Below are positions 60,132 through 64,000 of a DNA stretch of 64,000 nucleotides, piece after piece (position 1 is the stretch's first letter; each line of letters starts with the position of its first letter). The stretch is from positions 248,530-312,529 of the forward strand of contig NZ_WAAU01000008.1 of the NCBI RefSeq assembly GCF_008806755.1, given 5' to 3'. Origin of the DNA: Tenacibaculum aiptasiae. Lineage in GTDB: Bacteria; Bacteroidota; Bacteroidia; Flavobacteriales; Flavobacteriaceae. The notes under the pieces were generated by a model. It was not told the DNA's origin and ran no database searches. It saw only the letters and a list, made by a program, of their open reading frames with translations. Made by a program: the position numbers and the translations under genes.

Positions 60132-61376
60132 ATGAAACTAAAAGTTACATATCATATAATCACTTGTATCTTCCTTTTTACTGGAATGTTTGTGAATGCG
60201 CAACAGCTACGTGTTTGTTCTAATTGTAAAATTAAAACAATACAAGAAGCGGTTAAAGTAGCTTCTAAACATGATTCTATTTATTTAGGAAAAGGTGTAT
60301 ATAACGAACATGATATATTTATAAATAAACCTTTAACTATTATAGGCAATAAAGAAGCCATTATTAATGGAAATAAAAAAGGATACATTCTTAAAATAGC
60401 TTCAGATAGTGTTGCTATTAATGGAATTACTTTAGAAAATGTAGGTAAAAGTTACACCAAAGATTTTGCTGCTATCTATATTTCTAAAAGCAAGCATTTT
60501 AAGATTGAAAATGTTCGTTTAAAAACTGTGTTTTTCGGGATTTTAATTGAAAAATCTCACCATGGACTTATCAAAAACAACCATATTTCTAGTGAAGCTA
60601 AAGATGAAGCAGGATCGGGAAATGGTATTCACTTATGGCATAGTTCTAATGTTCTCATAGAAGAGAATAAAGTTCATAATTTAAGAGACGGTATCTATTT
60701 TGAATTTGTAACCCATAGTAAGGTTCTTAATAACTCAAGTTTTAAAAACTTACGATATGGGTTACATTTTATGTTCTCTAACAACGATGAATATCATCAT
60801 AATACTTTTGAAAATAACGGTTCAGGTGTAGCAGTAATGTTTTCAAAGTTTATAACAATGACCAACAATACCTTTTTAAAAAATTGGGGAACAGCTTCCT
60901 ATGGATTGTTATTAAAAGAAATTTATGATGCTGAAATCAATAACAATACCTTTCAAGAAAACACTACAGCAATTAATATTGAAGGATCTACAAGAATTAA
61001 CTATTCTAAAAATACTTTTACTAGTAACGGATGGGCTTTAAAAATAGCCGGAGCTTGCTATGCTAATAAATTTTATAGAAACAATTTTTTAAACAATTCT
61101 TTCGATTTATCATACAATAGTAAACTAAATGACAATAGTTTTAATAACAATTACTGGAGCTCTTATACAGGTTATGATTTAGATAAAAACGGAATTGGAG
61201 ATGTACCATACAGACCTGTAAAACTCTTTTCTTATGTAGTAAATAAGACTCCAGAAGCAATAGTATTATTAAGAAGTTTGTTTGTAGATATTATCAATTT
61301 TTCTGAAAAGATATCACCAGCATTTACTCCAGATAATTTAGTAGATAAAGAACCATCAATGAACAAGATACAATGA
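60132..61376 (+). CDS. nosD: NosD, periplasmic maturation protein
   Basis: 414 aa. Signal peptide (1-23, NAQQ). The body is a right-handed beta helix with repeated N-N/IxxN units (NGIHLWHSSNVLIEENKV, NNTFQENTTAINIEG), as in carbohydrate-binding NosD proteins. It ends with NNYWSSYTGYDLDKNGIGDVPY, a NosD signature (in part). It works with NosFY to supply the CuZ sulfide or copper. Its stop overlaps nosF by 4 bp. Confidence 0.95.
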   Translation: MKLKVTYHIITCIFLFTGMFVNAQQLRVCSNCKIKTIQEAVKVASKHDSIYLGKGVYNEHDIFINKPLTIIGNKEAIINGNKKGYILKIASDSVAINGITLENVGKSYTKDFAAIYISKSKHFKIENVRLKTVFFGILIEKSHHGLIKNNHISSEAKDEAGSGNGIHLWHSSNVLIEENKVHNLRDGIYFEFVTHSKVLNNSSFKNLRYGLHFMFSNNDEYHHNTFENNGSGVAVMFSKFITMTNNTFLKNWGTASYGLLLKEIYDAEINNNTFQENTTAINIEGSTRINYSKNTFTSNGWALKIAGACYANKFYRNNFLNNSFDLSYNSKLNDNSFNNNYWSSYTGYDLDKNGIGDVPYRPVKLFSYVVNKTPEAIVLLRSLFVDIINFSEKISPAFTPDNLVDKEPSMNKIQ

Positions 61377-62080
61377 TACACATTAAAAACTTACATAAAA
61401 CTTTTGGTAAAATTACTGTATTGAAAGAATTGGATTTAGATATTCAGTCTAAAGGAATTTTTGCAATACTAGGTCCAAATGGTTCTGGAAAAACTACGCT
61501 TATAAAAAGTATCTTAGGAATGGTAATTCCTGATAAGGGAACTATTAAAATAAACGACAAGGATATTTTAAAAAAGCACACCTATCGTAATAACATAAAT
61601 TACCTACCACAAATTGCTAATTTCCCTGAGAACCTTACTGTATCAGAGTTAATTCAAATGATTAAAGATGTTCGTACAAAAGAAGCTGTAAATTTTGGTT
61701 TAATAGAACTCTTTGGGTTGCAACCTTTTTTAAAACAAAAACTTGGGAATTTATCTGGAGGTACCAAACAAAAAGTCAACTTGGTGTTAACCTTTATGTT
61801 TAATAGCGATTTAATAATACTAGATGAACCTACAACTGGTTTAGACCCTATTTCATTACTGCACTTAAAAGAATTGATTAAATGGGAAAAAGAAAAAGGA
61901 AAAACCATTTTAATTACTTCTCATATCATGAGTTTTGTTGAAGAAATGTCTGATGAAATTGTGTTTCTTTTAGATGGAAAAATTCACTTTAAAGGAAAAA
62001 TTGAGCAACTGAAAGAGCAAACCAATCAAACTGATTTAGAACATGCAATTGCTAACATTTTAACTAAGGAACATGCTTAA
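61373..62080 (+). CDS. nosF: NosF, ABC ATPase for NosZ maturation
   Basis: 235 aa. Walker A GPNGSGKTT at about 36-44, signature LSGGTKQKVNL at about 127, Walker B LIILDEPTTGLDP and H-loop ITSHIM. It drives the NosDFY transporter. It overlaps nosD by 4 bp and nosY by 8 bp. Confidence 0.95.
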   Translation: MIHIKNLHKTFGKITVLKELDLDIQSKGIFAILGPNGSGKTTLIKSILGMVIPDKGTIKINDKDILKKHTYRNNINYLPQIANFPENLTVSELIQMIKDVRTKEAVNFGLIELFGLQPFLKQKLGNLSGGTKQKVNLVLTFMFNSDLIILDEPTTGLDPISLLHLKELIKWEKEKGKTILITSHIMSFVEEMSDEIVFLLDGKIHFKGKIEQLKEQTNQTDLEHAIANILTKEHA

Positions 62081-62855
62081 AATATTAAAATATAGTTTTT
62101 CGGATTTACTACGAAGTAGATGGAGTTATGTATATTTCTTCTTTTATTTAGTTATTGGTTTTGTTTTATTATTTCTAAATAATGATACCTCTAAAGCTGT
62201 GATTACCTTAATGAATATTATAGTGGTACTAACTCCTTTAATAGGAACCATTTTCGGAATTATGTACTATTATAATTCAAGGGAATTTACAGAACTTTTA
62301 TTAGCACAACCTTTAAAAAGAAGTACCATATTTTTAGGACAATATATTGGAGTTTCTCTATCTCTTTCTCTAAGTTTAGTATTAGGTTTAGGCATACCTT
62401 TTTTAGCCTATGGAGTAATACAATCTTCTGCTATTTTTAACTTTATTTCTTTATTAGCTATTGGTGCTTTTTTAACCTTTATTTTCGTGGCTTTAGCATT
62501 TAATATTGGTTTAGCTAATGAAAACAAAATAAAAGGATTTGGTTATGCTATTTTATTATGGTTGTTTTTAGCAGTTATTTATGATGGCTTATTTCTAATT
62601 TCTTTAATTGTTTTTCAAGAGTATCCTTTAGACCAATTTTCTCTATTCTCTACACTTTTTAATCCTGTAGACCTATCGAGAATATTAATTCTATTAAAAC
62701 TAGATATTTCAGCCTTATTAGGCTATACAGGAGCTGTGTTTCAAAAGTTCTTTGGAACTAACTTTGGTATGTTACTCTCAAGTATTGTTTTAATATTATG
62801 GGTAGTTTTACCTACTTGGAAAATTGTTTTAAAATCAAAAAAGAAAGACTTTTAA
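62073..62855 (+). CDS. nosY: NosY, ABC permease for NosZ maturation
   Basis: 260 aa with six membrane helices, ABC-2 type: LLRSRWSYVYFFFYL at the N terminus, LLAQPLKRSTIFLGQYIG after the second helix, and a last helix ending in basic KSKKKDF. It pairs with NosF. Last gene of the nos cluster; the convergent Rrf2 gene ends 6 bp away. Confidence 0.92.
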   Translation: MLKILKYSFSDLLRSRWSYVYFFFYLVIGFVLLFLNNDTSKAVITLMNIIVVLTPLIGTIFGIMYYYNSREFTELLLAQPLKRSTIFLGQYIGVSLSLSLSLVLGLGIPFLAYGVIQSSAIFNFISLLAIGAFLTFIFVALAFNIGLANENKIKGFGYAILLWLFLAVIYDGLFLISLIVFQEYPLDQFSLFSTLFNPVDLSRILILLKLDISALLGYTGAVFQKFFGTNFGMLLSSIVLILWVVLPTWKIVLKSKKKDF

Positions 62856-62861
62856 CTTGAA

Positions 62862-63311
62862 TTAGTTTACATCTAATTGTTTTAAAGAAATATGTCTTCC
62901 TTTAATTTTTATCTCTTTTGTAAACTCTCTAATGGTTTTGTCTTTAAAATCGTCCATTAATTTCTTTTTAAATGGAGCAACTGTAAAATGAACGGGACAA
63001 GGATTTTTATCGTCACAAGAAGACAATCCCATAAAGCATTGATCAAACTTATCGGTTCCGTCTATACTTTTTATAATATCCCAAACAGTATTCTTAAAGT
63101 TGAGTTCATTCAAATAAAAACCTCCTGTTGGACCTTTTGAAGAAGAAACTAATTTACTTTTTGTAAGCTGTTGTAATAATTTTGCTAAGAAAGGTTGAGG
63201 TACACTTAACTCTTCAGCAATTTTTTTAACTCCTACTCTACTATTTTCTTCATTATGAATAGCTAAATAAAGTACTGATCGAATAGCGTATTTACAAGCA
63301 TTTGATAACAT
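62862..63311 (-). CDS. Rrf2-family regulator (NsrR/IscR-like)
   Basis: 149 aa. N-terminal winged helix (YAIRSVLYLAIH, LSVPQPFLAKLLQQLTKSKLVSSSKG in parts, then GPTGGFYL). A three-Cys cluster CFMGLSSCDDKNPC (C-x6-C-x5-C, about residues 93-106) would hold an Fe-S cluster. The position next to a nos cluster suggests an NO-sensing NsrR-like role; IscR-like or other Rrf2 roles are not excluded. Confidence 0.88.
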   Translation of the reverse strand: MLSNACKYAIRSVLYLAIHNEENSRVGVKKIAEELSVPQPFLAKLLQQLTKSKLVSSSKGPTGGFYLNELNFKNTVWDIIKSIDGTDKFDQCFMGLSSCDDKNPCPVHFTVAPFKKKLMDDFKDKTIREFTKEIKIKGRHISLKQLDVN

Positions 63312-63357
63312 TCACGTTTTTTATATAAAAGTAATAAAAAAGATGTTTTAGTCTTTA

Positions 63358-64000
63358 TTATTTTCGTTTAAACTGACTCATAAAAATGTAAGTTATCGCT
63401 ATAAAAAATATAAAACTAACAATAACTAAAGCTTCGAAATAAAAATCAATTAGTAATAGATTAAACCAAGAAGTTAGCGCCTTATAAAAAATTAGCACTT
63501 CGGTTAAAAGAAATCCAGTTACATAAAAAGCAATACTTCTTTTTGACAATGTTACAAGCTTAAAACTATACAAAAACAGTAGCAAACAAATACTAACTAC
63601 TCCTAAAAAAATCCAATGCAAATAGCCTATAACTAAATCTATATTCGAAGCAGTTCTATTTGCTATTTCTGGAATTGTTCCTAATAATTGAAACACTAAT
63701 TTTAAGAAAAATAAAAGAACTACTACTTTTAATGTTTTAAGGAAAAAACCTGAATATGACTTTTTAATTTTTTCTTTAAAATCTCTTAATTTATATATTA
63801 AATAAACGAATGATATTAATTGAAATACAGCACCTAACCCTGAAACTAAATAAACCCCAAGATGAGGTTTCATCCATAATAATGAAATACCAAAAGTTAA
63901 AATAACTCCAAGATTCATTAACCAAAAGAATATATTAAAAACGCTCTTAGAAATTCGAATATTTTGTTTTTCTAAAATATAGAATCCAATACCAAACAAT
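63358..64000 (-). CDS. Polytopic membrane protein, partial (runs off the right edge)
   Basis: At least 213 aa are visible, and the frame remains open at the window edge, so the true start lies outside. About seven membrane helices in this part, with a few conserved polar residues (WMKPHLG, YLHWIFLG, WFNLLLIDFYFEALV). It resembles the heme-copper oxidase subunit I-like or NnrS-like membrane proteins that flavobacteria carry near denitrification genes, but no definite heme-ligand set is visible. Function unknown. Confidence 0.5.
   Translation of the reverse strand, partial: LFGIGFYILEKQNIRISKSVFNIFFWLMNLGVILTFGISLLWMKPHLGVYLVSGLGAVFQLISFVYLIYKLRDFKEKIKKSYSGFFLKTLKVVVLLFFLKLVFQLLGTIPEIANRTASNIDLVIGYLHWIFLGVVSICLLLFLYSFKLVTLSKRSIAFYVTGFLLTEVLIFYKALTSWFNLLLIDFYFEALVIVSFIFFIAITYIFMSQFKRK

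Noticed and set aside
1..64000. CRISPR arrays, rRNA genes, complete insertion sequences or prophage
   Set aside because: None seen. Only an IS982-like remnant and the small tRNA-Leu element are supported.

Overview
The window looks like the chromosome of a member of the Flavobacteriaceae (Bacteroidota; marine genera such as Tenacibaculum or Polaribacter are a reasonable guess). It is very AT-rich. Many genes have TAnnTTTG promoter boxes at -7 and no Shine-Dalgarno sequence. It carries families typical of that group: DUF6503, a YHYH protein, a split transketolase, a YtxJ-type bacillithiol protein, a double-glycine-leader peptide and a lipoprotein-type (clade II) NosZ. The species cannot be fixed from sequence alone.

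Layout. (1) 1-1601: the start of a PD-(D/E)XK-type nuclease gene that runs off the left edge, preceded by a HEPN-like gene; probably a defence module. (2) 2400-6400: a small aldehyde-handling cluster (DUF2798, aldehyde dehydrogenase, SDR, truncated alpha/beta hydrolase) next to a Crp/Fnr regulator, with two PrfA-like palindromes, followed by an IS982-type transposase remnant. (3) 6370-12238: an ABC ATPase, a permease/M1-aminopeptidase fusion and a divergent LytS/LytTR two-component pair. (4) 12242-18889: YHYH protein, sulfatase, acyltransferase, rmuC, glyA. (5) 19003-22883: single accessory genes all on the minus strand (acetyltransferases, TlpA-like, HEAT-like, and a frameshifted MafI-like gene). 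(6) 23133-42411: mostly core genes (fumarylacetoacetase, MFS, HD hydrolase, helicase, clpB, smpB, UbiA, maf, transketolase C-half, S4, PRTase, shikimate kinase).

(7) 42519-46990 is the most unusual part. tRNA-Lys and tRNA-Leu(GAG) are followed by a 1.5-kb segment bounded by a 56-bp repeat of the tRNA-Leu 3' part. Matching doubled AGTACCT motifs lie 80-90 bp inside each end, and the segment holds one unknown 120-aa gene and no integrase: a minimal tRNA-integrated element. Next comes an island of short structured transcripts: two diverged copies of a promoter plus G-rich-loop hairpin, further candidate sRNAs on both strands, a STAS protein, a double-glycine-leader Cys-rich peptide too short for usual gene callers, and a 28-aa hydrophobic peptide with a strong hairpin.

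(8) 47014-63311 is a denitrification block. On the minus strand lies a periplasmic nitrate reductase operon (napD, napA, a NapB-like protein with two NapB units and four hemes, a tetraheme lipoprotein, an NrfC-like ferredoxin and an NrfD-like quinol oxidase). A ModE-like regulator gene is divergent. On the plus strand lies a nos cluster (fasciclin lipoprotein, cytochrome c, clade II nosZ, membrane protein, nosL, a NosL-outer-membrane-barrel fusion, CopD-like protein, nosDFY), closed by a convergent Rrf2 regulator. Three FNR-type TGAnnnnnnTCA palindromes sit about 40-43 bp upstream of the predicted starts of nap, the regulator gene and nos, so the block is probably one oxygen- or NO-controlled regulon. 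No nitrite or NO reductase is in the window.
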